A stretch of 64,000 nt of DNA from Fusobacteriaceae bacterium (GCA_017984315.1 JAGNZR010000001.1:34783-98782), one strand, 5' to 3'. Positions 39,024 to 47,246 are shown, numbered from the stretch's first letter. Made by a program: numbers and translations. The notes: generated from the letters alone by a model not told the origin.

Positions 39024-40198
39024 TTTTCTCCTCCATATTCAACAACAACTCTTTTTAAGTCCATGTATGCTTCATATGCAGGAACTGTTCCATGTAAATA
39101 TCCACTTTGGTAAACTTCACTTTTCTTAATATCATTTCTACATAGTATTCTTGAAAGGTTATCAACTTCTATCCCCTCATGATTTCGAATAATAAAAATA
39201 TTATCATTTCGTTCAAACTCATCTAACAATTCAGGATAATGTGTGGAAAATATAATTACAGCACCTTTCTTATTAACCTTTTTACTCATAAAAAATCTGA
39301 TTAGTGTTGAAACAATTTCTTTGTTAAAATGATTCTCTAATTCATCAATTATCAAATAACCACCTTCATCTAATACTCTCATTGCATTAACAAATACGTT
39401 GATTCCTTTAATCGTTCCTGATGATAAATACTTAGCTAATTCCATAGGTGAATACAGCAAAATTTCTTCTTTTGCATTAAATTTCAACCTGATTTCAAGC
39501 TTTTCATCGTTCACATTTAAATTAGTACGTAGATATTCTATACTTGGATCTAAGAATTTAATGAGTTCTTTAGGAAAATCTCCCAATATTCTTATTAGAT
39601 TTACATTTGTCCAATCTAAAGTATCCATATAATTTACCTTCAATCCATATTTTTTATTTAATGCAATAACAATACTTATATCTTCTGGTAAAAACTCTTC
39701 GTTTTTATCCCTAATTTGTGATATATCATTTTCTTCAAATTTGAATAAATTTTTAATTGTATCTACAGATTTCACCGATTTGCTCCACATTGATTCCTCA
39801 TCAATTATAAACTTATCTTCGCCATCAATAGAGTTTTTAGATTTTATTATAGTTGTTTTAAGTTTATTCACCGATTCTTTTCCTACACAAAAGTAAGATT
39901 CTACTACAATCTTCTCATTCTTTTTTAGTCCTTTTAAAATTTCTCTACTTTCTATATTGTTAATTGATTGATTATTTAACAACTGTATAACAAAAGATAT
40001 CACTTTCAATGTAGTAGTTTTTCCTGATGCATTAATCCCAATCAAGGCTAACGCATTATTTGTTCTTATTTGAGGAGATATTTCATATAACATTTCATTT
40101 TTCCCACTACGGACTCTTTGAATAGCTGTAAAATCTACTTCTAGAACATCTTTAAATAATTTAAGACCTTCAACTTTTATTTTCAATATCCTCATCAT
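39020..40198 (-). CDS. AAA/ABC-type ATPase (OLD/Septu-like), retron effector candidate
   Basis: A 392-residue ATPase. Walker A 'GINASGKTT' is at residues 54-62; Walker B 'YLIIDELENHF' at about 281-291 with Asp-Glu at 285-286; a switch His in 'FSTHYPELLDEF' at about 318-325. The N-terminus 'RILKIKVEGLKLFKDVLEVDF' matches AAA15/AAA21 (RecF/SMC-like) ATPases used in OLD, Septu (PtuA) and type I retron systems. Two tandem ATGs (40198, 40195) follow GAGGAG. It is separated from the RT gene by a hairpin terminator, so it may have its own promoter. Confidence 0.8.
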   Translation of the reverse strand: MMRILKIKVEGLKLFKDVLEVDFTAIQRVRSGKNEMLYEISPQIRTNNALALIGINASGKTTTLKVISFVIQLLNNQSINNIESREILKGLKKNEKIVVESYFCVGKESVNKLKTTIIKSKNSIDGEDKFIIDEESMWSKSVKSVDTIKNLFKFEENDISQIRDKNEEFLPEDISIVIALNKKYGLKVNYMDTLDWTNVNLIRILGDFPKELIKFLDPSIEYLRTNLNVNDEKLEIRLKFNAKEEILLYSPMELAKYLSSGTIKGINVFVNAMRVLDEGGYLIIDELENHFNKEIVSTLIRFFMSKKVNKKGAVIIFSTHYPELLDEFERNDNIFIIRNHEGIEVDNLSRILCRNDIKKSEVYQSGYLHGTVPAYEAYMDLKRVVVEYGGEK

Positions 40199-40284
40199 CT
40201 ATCTCCTCTTTAAACCACTTTATTCGTTTTAATATATATACACATACATATATATTACCATATTTTTTCTATAATTCAATAAAA

Positions 40285-40323
40285 ATGTCGATTTAAAACA
40301 TTTTTTCAGTTTTAAATCGACAT
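40285..40323 (-). terminator. 15-bp hairpin terminator between RT and ATPase genes
   Basis: ATGTCGATTTAAAAC (40285-40299) and GTTTTAAATCGACAT (40309-40323) are perfect complements around a 9-nt loop; on the minus strand TTTTATT follows. This should end RT transcription 10 bp after its stop. Confidence 0.85.
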
Positions 40324-40332
40324 CCCAGCATT

Positions 40333-41277
40333 TCATCTTTGTACTTTAGCACTACTTATTCTACCAATTTCTTTGTACTTTTCTGGTTCAATACTTCTAG
40401 CTGCTTGTATTTGTCCCTGTAAAGTATATATTTTTTTCAAGTCAACTTTATCAATAGCTTCTACATCACAAAGGTTTTTTATATCTTGAAAATTATCATA
40501 AATTTTCTTTTGCAAATTATTTGGAACCTTTAATTTGTTATCTGGCATCAAAATCGTTCCTGTAATTGGCGCAGGGATATCTTTGCCATAATACTTAACT
40601 TTTTTATACTTAGGTCTATGACCATACTTTCTCAATCGTATATCCGCTTCTCGTTTTAATAAATTTACATTAAAAGGATTTTCTGCTGAAAAAGTCAAAT
40701 CATCTACGTATACCGTAAATATACATTTATTTTCACAAGCAACTTCATACAACTCAAAAAACATCGCCTCATATGCATAAAATGCTATTAATTGACTTGT
40801 TGGACACCCTGTCGGAATACCCCCTTCTAAGCATACAAGATCAGTACAAAACCCTGCAATATCTCCAGCCATCAACATCTTATCTTTAAAAAATCTAAAT
40901 ACATATTCTCTATTACAATTATCATAAAAATTTTTTATATCCATCGTTAAAACATAATGAGACATAATATGCGCTTTACCATTATCAATATAGCATTTCC
41001 CTTTCTCACCCGATATTAACCAATCTGGTCTCTTAACATATTGTATAAGTTGAAGTAAACGTTTCTGAACGATTTTCAATCTTTGATTAGGTGCAGTTAT
41101 TTTTCTCTTATCGCTGTTATCCTTTTTATAGATTTCGAAACAATGATATTTAACACTATCACGTAAAGTATTAAATTCAGAGTCTGAAATATCCAACAAG
41201 GAGCATATCTTTTTTTTCGATTGGCATTTATATAGTGCACATTGATTAATTTCGTACCTATATTTAGGATTCTTCAT
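40333..41277 (-). CDS. Retron-type reverse transcriptase
   Basis: A 314-residue RT. Residues 99-103 'NGKAH' sit where retron RTs carry the NAxxH motif, just before 'YVLTMDIKNFYDN' (catalytic Asp at 113). 'GCPTSQ' is at 157-162, the active-site 'YVDDLTFSA' at 190-198, and 'PITGTIL' (237-243) corresponds to the retron VTG motif. No maturase or endonuclease domain follows, which argues against a group II intron. Retron RTs make branched msDNA from an adjacent ncRNA. It starts directly after the XRE gene stop and is followed by a terminator and an ATPase/TOPRIM-like pair. Retron identity is likely but the ncRNA is unproven. Confidence 0.85.
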   Translation of the reverse strand: MKNPKYRYEINQCALYKCQSKKKICSLLDISDSEFNTLRDSVKYHCFEIYKKDNSDKRKITAPNQRLKIVQKRLLQLIQYVKRPDWLISGEKGKCYIDNGKAHIMSHYVLTMDIKNFYDNCNREYVFRFFKDKMLMAGDIAGFCTDLVCLEGGIPTGCPTSQLIAFYAYEAMFFELYEVACENKCIFTVYVDDLTFSAENPFNVNLLKREADIRLRKYGHRPKYKKVKYYGKDIPAPITGTILMPDNKLKVPNNLQKKIYDNFQDIKNLCDVEAIDKVDLKKIYTLQGQIQAARSIEPEKYKEIGRISSAKVQR

Positions 41278-41568
41278 CTACTCAACACCTTTTGACATAC
41301 CTTTAATCAATCTCATCATCATATTCCTTACAAAAGTCTCTCCTTTATTATCTTTCTTAGCATCATCGTAGTCTTCTGATAACAATATCAATGATGATAA
41401 TTTTATGCCATAGATTTTTGAATACTTTTCAAGTAATTCGAGTGATGGCTTTTTTTTGTTATTTTCAATTTCAGATAAATAGCTTTTAGATATCTCGAGT
41501 AGCTCACTCATCTCAGTTGCTTTTAGACCATATATTGCTCTAGTTCTTTTTAAAACATCACCAATCAT
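41278..41568 (-). CDS. XRE-family HTH protein upstream of the RT
   Basis: A 96-residue protein with a Cro/CI-type HTH over residues 1-60 ('TRAIYGLKATEMSELLEISKSYLSEIENNKKKPSLELLEKYSKIYG') and a charged C-terminal helix. Its stop is immediately next to the RT start, so the two are co-translated. It may regulate the cassette or sense msDNA; neither is shown. Good SD (GGAG) precedes ATG at 41568. Confidence 0.85.
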   Translation of the reverse strand: MIGDVLKRTRAIYGLKATEMSELLEISKSYLSEIENNKKKPSLELLEKYSKIYGIKLSSLILLSEDYDDAKKDNKGETFVRNMMMRLIKGMSKGVE

Positions 41569-41618
41569 TAGCTACTCCTTTCATATATTATCAACTAATT
41601 AAATTAGTAAAATTCAAA

Positions 41619-41897
41619 ATTAGATAGGCTTTCTAATCCATCACTCTAACGAAACCACTGCATAAGGCGTTCTACTATTTGTATAACCAACCATAAGAAC
41701 TCTAATCCTTTGAACAAAATCTTAAAGATATTTTTTCTAAGTTTATTAGTTCTTTGTGCAGTTTTAAGAGGTGTTTTTTGACCGTTCTGTAAGGACAGCT
41801 TGTTTTTCATTTTTTCATCTCCTTTGAGAGGTTCTAATGCTATCTTGAACCCCTTTCCCTTAAAAGAGACAGGTGCATACAGAACAGCCTATCTAAT
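41619..41897 (-). repeat. Long-range 12-bp inverted repeat flanking the small ORF
   Basis: ATTAGATAGGCT at 41619-41630 and its exact complement AGCCTATCTAAT at 41886-41897 enclose 255 bp. In RNA this would close a large domain, as a1/a2 arms do in retron msr-msd RNA. A second pair, GTTCTGTA (41784-41791) and TACAGAAC (41878-41885), nests inside. Confidence 0.6.
41646..41810 (-). CDS. Small 54-residue basic/amphipathic protein in retron leader
   Basis: ATG at 41810 lies 8 nt after AGGAG (41819-41823). The product has a basic N-terminal half ('MKNKLSLQNGQKTPLKTAQR') and a hydrophobic-aromatic helix near the C-terminus ('FKILFKGLEFLWLVIQ' then 'RLMQWFR'). The SD, length and amphipathic pattern argue for a real peptide, but it sits inside the region closed by a long inverted repeat, so it could also be chance within an ncRNA. 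Not similar to anything I recognise. Confidence 0.4.
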   Translation of the reverse strand: MKNKLSLQNGQKTPLKTAQRTNKLRKNIFKILFKGLEFLWLVIQIVERLMQWFR

Positions 41898-42066
41898 CCA
41901 TTGAGCAACGCTGGAGTTCCCTTTCCAGCGTTGCTATGGCACGGCGTGCTTCGGGTCGTTCGGAACATGCGCGCTCCATAAAGTAGAGTATTAAAACTCC
42001 TCAAGTGCAAAGCACTCCATTTTGTGGGAATAGACCTTAATATACTATGTATATTATTTGCTGTTA
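41880..42066 (-). ncRNA. Candidate structured RNA (possible retron msr-msd)
   Basis: This segment is markedly GC-rich against its surroundings and folds into successive hairpins. The strongest has 12-bp perfect arms AGCAACGCTGGA (41904-41915) and TCCAGCGTTGCT (41924-41935) with an 8-nt loop. AGTGC-N3-GCACT (42004-42016), GCAC-N3-GTGC near 41940 and AATATAC-N3-GTATATT (42039-42055) are others. A near-consensus promoter lies just upstream on the same strand as the RT. A branching G and a1/a2 arms are not assigned with certainty. Confidence 0.5.
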
Positions 42067-42071
42067 CATAT

Positions 42072-42100
42072 ACTATAATATACTAATTTTTTTATGTCAA
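42072..42100 (-). promoter_or_regulatory. Strong promoter of the retron leader
   Basis: On the minus strand TTGACA (42100-42095), 17-bp spacer, TATAGT (42077-42072). Transcription would start near 42065 and run through the hairpins, small ORF, XRE gene and RT gene. Confidence 0.75.
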
Positions 42101-42419
42101 CTATTTTTTTTCGCTATTAGAGAATTTTATTTTATTTTCCAATAACTTAGACTAAGCAAAAGCAGTTCCATGTCAGTCTGTTTAAAAATAAAAACCTCAC
42201 TACTTCCATTGTATATGATATAAATTCATGCATTTTGAATTTTAATTTTCAACTGTTTTTATGCTATCTTTATATATGTGCCTCTAATTATACCGAACAT
42301 GATAACTCTCATCTTCACTACTTAATGTTCTAAATTGTGATGTTTCAATAGGATATTTTATAGAGTATAGTGTAATCTATCTTCCAATCTTAATCTTTTT
42401 CAATCTTCCTTTTTAAATC
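42101..42419. other. Intergenic region between relaxase gene and retron cassette
   Basis: About 320 bp of AT-rich DNA. I see no gene, RNA or terminator that I can support. Confidence 0.4.
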
Positions 42420-43829
42420 TTATAATTCCATATCTCTGGATTTCTTCTTCTTAGGTTTGTCCACTGCCATCTCTCTTTTCTTTGCTAAAGCTCTCTCAAC
42501 TTCTTCTTCATAGGTTTCTTCTTTATTTTTTTCTTTAGGAATATTTTTTTGTTCTAATTGCTCTATCTTTTCTCTTTCCAGTACTAATATATCGAATTCA
42601 TTTTCAAGCTTTATGGTTTCTTTATATATTGTTCCTTTTTCTTTATCTATTCTAGAGTACTGCTGTTTTAGTTTTTGAAATATGGTTTTGTCCTGTATTC
42701 CTTTTAATACTAGCTCTTTGTATTTTGGATATCTTTTTAAGAATTCTTCTACTTTTATGAAAGAGTTTTGATATGCCAGGATGTCTTTTTTGTTTATTAG
42801 ATTATAGATTTTATCGTTTGGATTTTTAATATGGCCCTCATAGTGGGCTCTTTTATTAACGCAGGTTTCTATATATGGTGTAACCTTTTTTATTGCTAAT
42901 TCTTCTCTACATAGATTTTGAACTCTTATGCTATAATTTTTTACTACTTTAGTTATTTCTCCTATTCTACTAGCTATATTAGCTTTAGTAGCTTCTATTT
43001 TTTCTATTCTAGCTTTTTCATTATTTAGCCACTCTATAAATCCTGTAGTGAGTTTTTCATCTTTTCTCTTTGCAAAATTAGTTCTAATTGCTTTTCTAAT
43101 ATTATCTTCTGCAAATGCTTCTCCGAGAGTTTTTCCACGTATAAATCTATCTTGGCTTTTATGCTTAAATGCTATGTGTTTTCCCTGCTTTATTTCGTAA
43201 TCATATTTAATCATTAAATCTAAAAATTCTCTCCAGTTATCTGCTAAATCTATTGCTGAAGATAGAACTTCTTTAAGATTTGATTTTGCACTTTTACCTA
43301 GCTTATCTTGTTTCCAATCAAACCAATTTGTAAATGTACGAGTTTTTAGATAGTCAATGTCTTTTTGAATTTCTGGAGTAATTATTGAGAGGTTATGTTC
43401 TTTGCAAATTCTATCACTTTGATTTCTAATTTTCATGTATGATCCATAATATGATTGATATACTTTGCCTTGATTTACATCTACAGAATTAAAAATAACA
43501 TGATTATGAATATTATTTTTATCTACATGTGTTGCTAGTATATATTCATAATCTTGTCCAAATATGCTTTCGCATAATTCTTTTCCTACTTTATGAGCTT
43601 CTTCATATGATACTTCTCCAGGAAGGAAGGATTGAATAAGGTGATGAGCTAAAGTCTTTGTTTTAGAATGAAATTGTTTTTTAGTTATTTCAAATTCTTT
43701 GTGAGCATTTTCTCTGCTGCATAGATTAGTTTTTACATAGATTTCTTCTAGAGTTTTTTCGCCATTACATATATAGTCTATAGATTTTTTTAGGTTAGTT
43801 TTTATTGGATGAATTTTGGTAATTGCCAT
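42420..43829 (-). CDS. Relaxase / mobilization nuclease (MOBP type)
   Basis: A 469-residue VirD2/MobA-like relaxase. The N-terminal domain has 'TKIHPIKTNLKKSIDYICNGEKT', 'TLAHHLIQSFLPGE' and the metal-binding His motif 'THVDKNNIHNHVIFNSVD'; the catalytic Tyr is probably among the N-terminal tyrosines ('DYICNGEK'). The C-terminal half is a long charged coiled coil. It should nick oriT (44290-44326) and lead transfer with help from a conjugative element. Overlaps mobC by 1 bp. Confidence 0.9.
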   Translation of the reverse strand: MAITKIHPIKTNLKKSIDYICNGEKTLEEIYVKTNLCSRENAHKEFEITKKQFHSKTKTLAHHLIQSFLPGEVSYEEAHKVGKELCESIFGQDYEYILATHVDKNNIHNHVIFNSVDVNQGKVYQSYYGSYMKIRNQSDRICKEHNLSIITPEIQKDIDYLKTRTFTNWFDWKQDKLGKSAKSNLKEVLSSAIDLADNWREFLDLMIKYDYEIKQGKHIAFKHKSQDRFIRGKTLGEAFAEDNIRKAIRTNFAKRKDEKLTTGFIEWLNNEKARIEKIEATKANIASRIGEITKVVKNYSIRVQNLCREELAIKKVTPYIETCVNKRAHYEGHIKNPNDKIYNLINKKDILAYQNSFIKVEEFLKRYPKYKELVLKGIQDKTIFQKLKQQYSRIDKEKGTIYKETIKLENEFDILVLEREKIEQLEQKNIPKEKNKEETYEEEVERALAKKREMAVDKPKKKKSRDMEL

Positions 43830-44209
43830 TATAAAAATGCCTCATTTATTATATGGTTAGTTATCATTTCTCTTATATTTAGTATTAACTTTGCTTCTTC
43901 TTTGATGCAGCGTTCAAAAAATTTTAAAGCTTCTCTATCTACATGATTCATGTTATTTGCTATTTTAGTAATTTGATTTATGTTATTAGAATTTCTGCTA
44001 ATCGTTGAGCTAAGTTTTCTAAGTTCATTTCCAATCTTTCCATCTAGATCAATGGAAATTATTCTATTTTTTAATATTGAATCCCTATAGAATTCTCTTT
44101 TAGTTCTATAGCTTGTCTGATTAAATCTTCTATTTATTTCATCCATTTCTTGTTGATTTACCATGAAGTGAACTGTACAATCATTCTTTCTATTTACTTT
44201 ATTTTTCAT
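43829..44209 (-). CDS. MobC-like relaxosome accessory protein
   Basis: A 126-residue protein with an N-terminal ribbon-helix-helix ('DCTVHFMVNQQEMDEINRRFNQTSYRTKREFYRDSIL') and the MobC core 'GNELRKLSSTISRNSNNINQITKIANN'. It helps the relaxase at oriT, located 80 bp upstream of its start. Confidence 0.85.
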   Translation of the reverse strand: MKNKVNRKNDCTVHFMVNQQEMDEINRRFNQTSYRTKREFYRDSILKNRIISIDLDGKIGNELRKLSSTISRNSNNINQITKIANNMNHVDREALKFFERCIKEEAKLILNIREMITNHIINEAFL

Positions 44210-44224
44210 CTTTGCTTTTCTCCT

Positions 44225-44326
44225 TTTATCTTTTGGGGTGTTAGGGGTATCCCCTAAAAAAACAAATTTGATTTATCAAATTTCAAGCTTACTATTTGAC
44301 TGTGGTCAAATAGTATATGCTTGCTA
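44225..44326. other. Candidate oriT of element B
   Basis: Inverted repeat TACTATTTGAC-N4-GTCAAATAGTA (44290-44315), then two bases and TGCTTGCTA (44318-44326). Element C has a different inverted repeat but the same two-base gap and TGCTTGCTA, also upstream of its mobC. A GGGG-N3-CCCC palindrome within TTAGGGG...CCCCTAAA (about 44240) is shared too. Confidence 0.7.
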
Positions 44327-44504
44327 ATATCTAAAACCAGTACCGAGATTTTAAGAATCCTTCCCTTCATTCAATCTCTTTTCATATTTTATCTATTAGC
44401 TTTTGAAAAAATTCAAGAACGTAACACATTAAGTTTCTTAGCCCAGATTGCAGCCTTGAATAAAATTTCTTAGTACAATTGCGGTGTTACGTTCTTGAAA
44501 AAAG

Positions 44505-45467
44505 TTAAGGTAATTTCCAGTGCCATCCTGTTCCAACTCTTATAGATTTTATTCCCAATTCCTGTTTTGAATTTTCAAGTGTTCGTTTCGATATCCCAAG
44601 AGTTTTACCTTTTGCAAATATCTCACTTGCTGGATAAGAATCTTCTTCTGTAAGTAAATCTTTTAGAAATGATTCTGCTTTTAAACTTTTATTACCTTGT
44701 GAAAATCCACTTAACAATTCTTCTATAGAGATATCATATTCTCCTACCCAGTTGAATATATTGTCTTTAATCTCAAAAGCTACCGTACTTCCTTCCTTTT
44801 CTAAGTTGTTTTTTATTTGAGCTAGTGCTCTAATATTTGGATTCTCAGGAACACGTGCAACTAATAAAACACTTCTAGCTATAGCAAAAAAATCAATTGA
44901 TCCTATTCCTCTATAAGCAGCTTTAGCTCCACTGCCTTTATTCATATGTCCAATTAAAACTACTGCACATCCAGTTTTTTCTGCAATTGTCCCTAATCGT
45001 TTTGTTATATCTCTTGTTTCGTTTGCTCTATTCATATCTACTTTATCCCCTAAATAAGCTTGTAATGGGTCTAATATAAGTAGTTTTGCTCCTGTTGTTC
45101 TTATAGCTGCTTCTATACGAACATCATTCATGCTAAGAGAATCTTCACTATCATCTATAACCATAATTCTTTTACAATCAGCCCCTGAATCTTCTAATCT
45201 TGGTTTAACTGTATCTGCTAATCCATCCTCTGCTGTCTGATAGATTATATTAATTGGCTCTCTTAGTTCATCTTCTCCAAAGCATCTTCCAAGAGATAAT
45301 TCTGAAGCAAGTTTTAATATCAATGATGTCTTTCCTTCTCCAGGATCTCCTTGGACTATTGTAATTTTTCCATATGGTATATATGGCTTCCATAACCATT
45401 TTATTTCTTCTCTTTCAATCGTATCCATAACAATTATTTTTAATTGATTGAACTGTGGCTTTTGCAT
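44505..45467 (-). CDS. RepA-like AAA ATPase / replicative helicase
   Basis: A 320-residue RecA-fold ATPase: Walker A 'VQGDPGEGKTSLILKLA' (about residue 35), Walker B 'AKLLILDPLQAYLGDK', 'VVLIGHMNKGSGAKAAYRGIGSIDF' and a C-terminal winged-helix-like region ('PASEIFAKGKTLGISKRTLEN'). This is the hexameric helicase type of mobile elements, likely driving element replication. It lies between the RHH gene and the mob genes. Confidence 0.85.
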   Translation of the reverse strand: MQKPQFNQLKIIVMDTIEREEIKWLWKPYIPYGKITIVQGDPGEGKTSLILKLASELSLGRCFGEDELREPINIIYQTAEDGLADTVKPRLEDSGADCKRIMVIDDSEDSLSMNDVRIEAAIRTTGAKLLILDPLQAYLGDKVDMNRANETRDITKRLGTIAEKTGCAVVLIGHMNKGSGAKAAYRGIGSIDFFAIARSVLLVARVPENPNIRALAQIKNNLEKEGSTVAFEIKDNIFNWVGEYDISIEELLSGFSQGNKSLKAESFLKDLLTEEDSYPASEIFAKGKTLGISKRTLENSKQELGIKSIRVGTGWHWKLP

Positions 45468-45510
45468 TATATTGCCTCCATTAATCTATTTTTAAAGTTG
45501 CATACGGAGG

Positions 45511-45592
45511 TCTACCGTGCTAAAATACTAATATAGTAAATAAGTTGTTTGGCACGGTAGAAAGCTCTTGTATTTCCAGATACAAGTGCTTT
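45511..45592. repeat. Two hairpins upstream of the helicase gene
   Basis: TCTACCGTGC (45511-45520) pairs with GCACGGTAGA (45552-45561); next to it CTTGTAT-N6-ATACAAG (about 45567-45586) forms a second stem followed by T6 on the plus strand. Could be a replication origin or attenuator. Confidence 0.5.
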
Positions 45593-45593
45593 T

Positions 45594-45956
45594 TTAATTT
45601 TCCGTATCAGAATCATAAACTATGCCATCTATATCCAATTTCTGATTTAATAATTTAGTTAGTGATTCCAAAAATATTTTGCATTCTAACAATTTTTCTT
45701 GAGCTTCTGAATTTATGTTTTTGCAATTTAAATTTGCTATATTTTCATTCAGTTTCTTTATTTCTAGTGCCAATCTGTCGCTTTCATATTTTCCTGCTAC
45801 AATATTTATTTCTCCTTCTAAAATAGCTTCAATAATAAATTGTCCTTTAGGCTTTCCAGATATTTTTTGTCTAGCATGAAGCAGTAAAAATTCCTCTGGT
45901 GACAAACGAAATGTCACGGTTTTATTTCTAAATCTATTTATATCTAAACCACTCAT
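45594..45956 (-). CDS. RHH-type DNA-binding/mobilization accessory protein
   Basis: A 120-residue protein with 'NKTVTFRLSPEEFLLLHARQKISGKPKGQFIIEAIL', a ribbon-helix-helix pattern, then a coiled coil. It begins inside the integrase stop (4-bp overlap). Element C has a different RHH protein at the same place. It may act in relaxosome or partition; unproven. Confidence 0.65.
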   Translation of the reverse strand: MSGLDINRFRNKTVTFRLSPEEFLLLHARQKISGKPKGQFIIEAILEGEINIVAGKYESDRLALEIKKLNENIANLNCKNINSEAQEKLLECKIFLESLTKLLNQKLDIDGIVYDSDTEN

Positions 45957-47020
45957 TTTAGTTCCTCTCTATACTCAGCATCAAGTTTATCTGCCATCTG
46001 TACTTGCTTATTTGGATATAAATGAGCATAAGTATTCATTGTAGTTTCTATTCTTTCATGCCCCAACCTTTCAGCAATAATTAGTGGTGTAAAACCCATC
46101 TCTATCAAAAGTGCTGTATGGCTATGTCTTAAATCATGTAGTCGGATTCTTTTTACACCACTTAGTTTTATTCCTCTTTTTATTTCACTAGTTAAATAAC
46201 TTTTAGTTACTGGAAACATTCTTGTATTCTCATCTATCTCATATAAGCTATTTATATATTCTTGTAAATCTATTGCTAAAAATTCTGGAATATTAATAAT
46301 TCTTTTACTCTTAGGAGTCTTAGGTTCAGTGATTATATCTTTTTTATCTAATCGCTGATAGGATTTAGTTATTGATATAGTTCTTTTTTCAAAATCTATA
46401 TCTTTAGGAGTTAATGCCATTAGCTCTCCTATTCTTATACCTGTCCAATATAAAACTGAAAAAGCAATATAACTAATTCTTTTATCCATAACATGATCAA
46501 TGAATTTCACAAATTCATGTTTTGTCCAAAAGAGCATTTCATCAGCATTATTTTTTCCCATGCTGCCTGACTTAGAGCAAGGATTACTTTTAAGCTCATA
46601 ATACCTAACAGCAAAATTAAAAATAGCATTTATTTGGTTATGAATTGTCTTGAGATACGTTTGAGAATAACCTTGTTGAATTAATTCATTTTGCCACTTA
46701 CGTATATCTTTTGGCTTGATATCATTCATCTTTTTGTCTTTGAAATATGGAACAATCTTTAAATCAATAATGTACCTTTTAGTTCTCATCGTGTGTTCTC
46801 TCAACCTAGTTTTCATATCTGCATAATATAAGCCTACAAAATCTTCAAATTTCATATTTAAATCAGCTTGCTTAGTCTGCAAAAAATCTCTCACCCATTC
46901 TTCAGCTTCTTTTTTAGTATCAAATCCTCTCTTAGTAGATTTTTTTCTATACCCTTGCCAGTCAGTATATGAATATTGAATCTTCCACTTATTTGTGGCT
47001 TTATCTCTTTGTGCTTTCAA
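45953..47020 (-). CDS. int: Tyrosine recombinase integrase, element B
   Basis: A 355-residue phage-type integrase with an AP2-like arm-binding N-terminus ('WKIQYSYTDWQGYRKKSTKRGFDTKKEAEEW'), a SAM-like core-binding domain and the catalytic domain: 'WTGIRIGELMAL' (Arg I), 'RLHDLRHSHTALLIE' (H-x-x-R), 'LGHERIETTMNTYAHL' (His/Tyr). It should act at the guaA core and is clearly related to the element C integrase. Xis lies 12 bp upstream. Confidence 0.94.
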   Translation of the reverse strand: MKAQRDKATNKWKIQYSYTDWQGYRKKSTKRGFDTKKEAEEWVRDFLQTKQADLNMKFEDFVGLYYADMKTRLREHTMRTKRYIIDLKIVPYFKDKKMNDIKPKDIRKWQNELIQQGYSQTYLKTIHNQINAIFNFAVRYYELKSNPCSKSGSMGKNNADEMLFWTKHEFVKFIDHVMDKRISYIAFSVLYWTGIRIGELMALTPKDIDFEKRTISITKSYQRLDKKDIITEPKTPKSKRIINIPEFLAIDLQEYINSLYEIDENTRMFPVTKSYLTSEIKRGIKLSGVKRIRLHDLRHSHTALLIEMGFTPLIIAERLGHERIETTMNTYAHLYPNKQVQMADKLDAEYREELK

Positions 47021-47032
47021 ACAATCATCTCC

Positions 47033-47221
47033 TTATGCTTGCTGTCCATAATATTTATCATAAAAATATTTACGTGGAAGCTTTCCTGCAATTGTAAGAT
47101 AACCTTTTTTGTCCAACTCTTTATTTAAACTTCGTATTATTTTGTAGCTGTGCCCCACACTTATACCTAAAATTTCAGCTAACTCATTCGCAGTAATGTA
47201 AATTTTTGTTTCATTTTTCAT
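47033..47221 (-). CDS. xis: Excisionase-like HTH protein, element B
   Basis: A 62-residue winged-helix protein ('KIYITANELAEILGISVGHSYKIIRSLNKELDKKGYL', 'GKLPRKYFYDKYYG'). Size, basic charge and place directly before int indicate a recombination directionality factor. ATG at 47221 follows GAGGAG; the longer in-frame start at 47242 overlaps the SD. Confidence 0.8.
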   Translation of the reverse strand: MKNETKIYITANELAEILGISVGHSYKIIRSLNKELDKKGYLTIAGKLPRKYFYDKYYGQQA

Positions 47222-47246
47222 ATTGTTTTCTCCTCTCATCAATTAG

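Noticed and set aside
40333-41277. Group II intron reverse transcriptase
   Set aside because: No maturase (X) or endonuclease domain, only 314 residues, and no intron RNA domains seen around it.
44505-45467. Radical alternative: a stand-alone defence ATPase
   Set aside because: RecA-fold RepA features and placement between RHH and mob genes fit element replication better.
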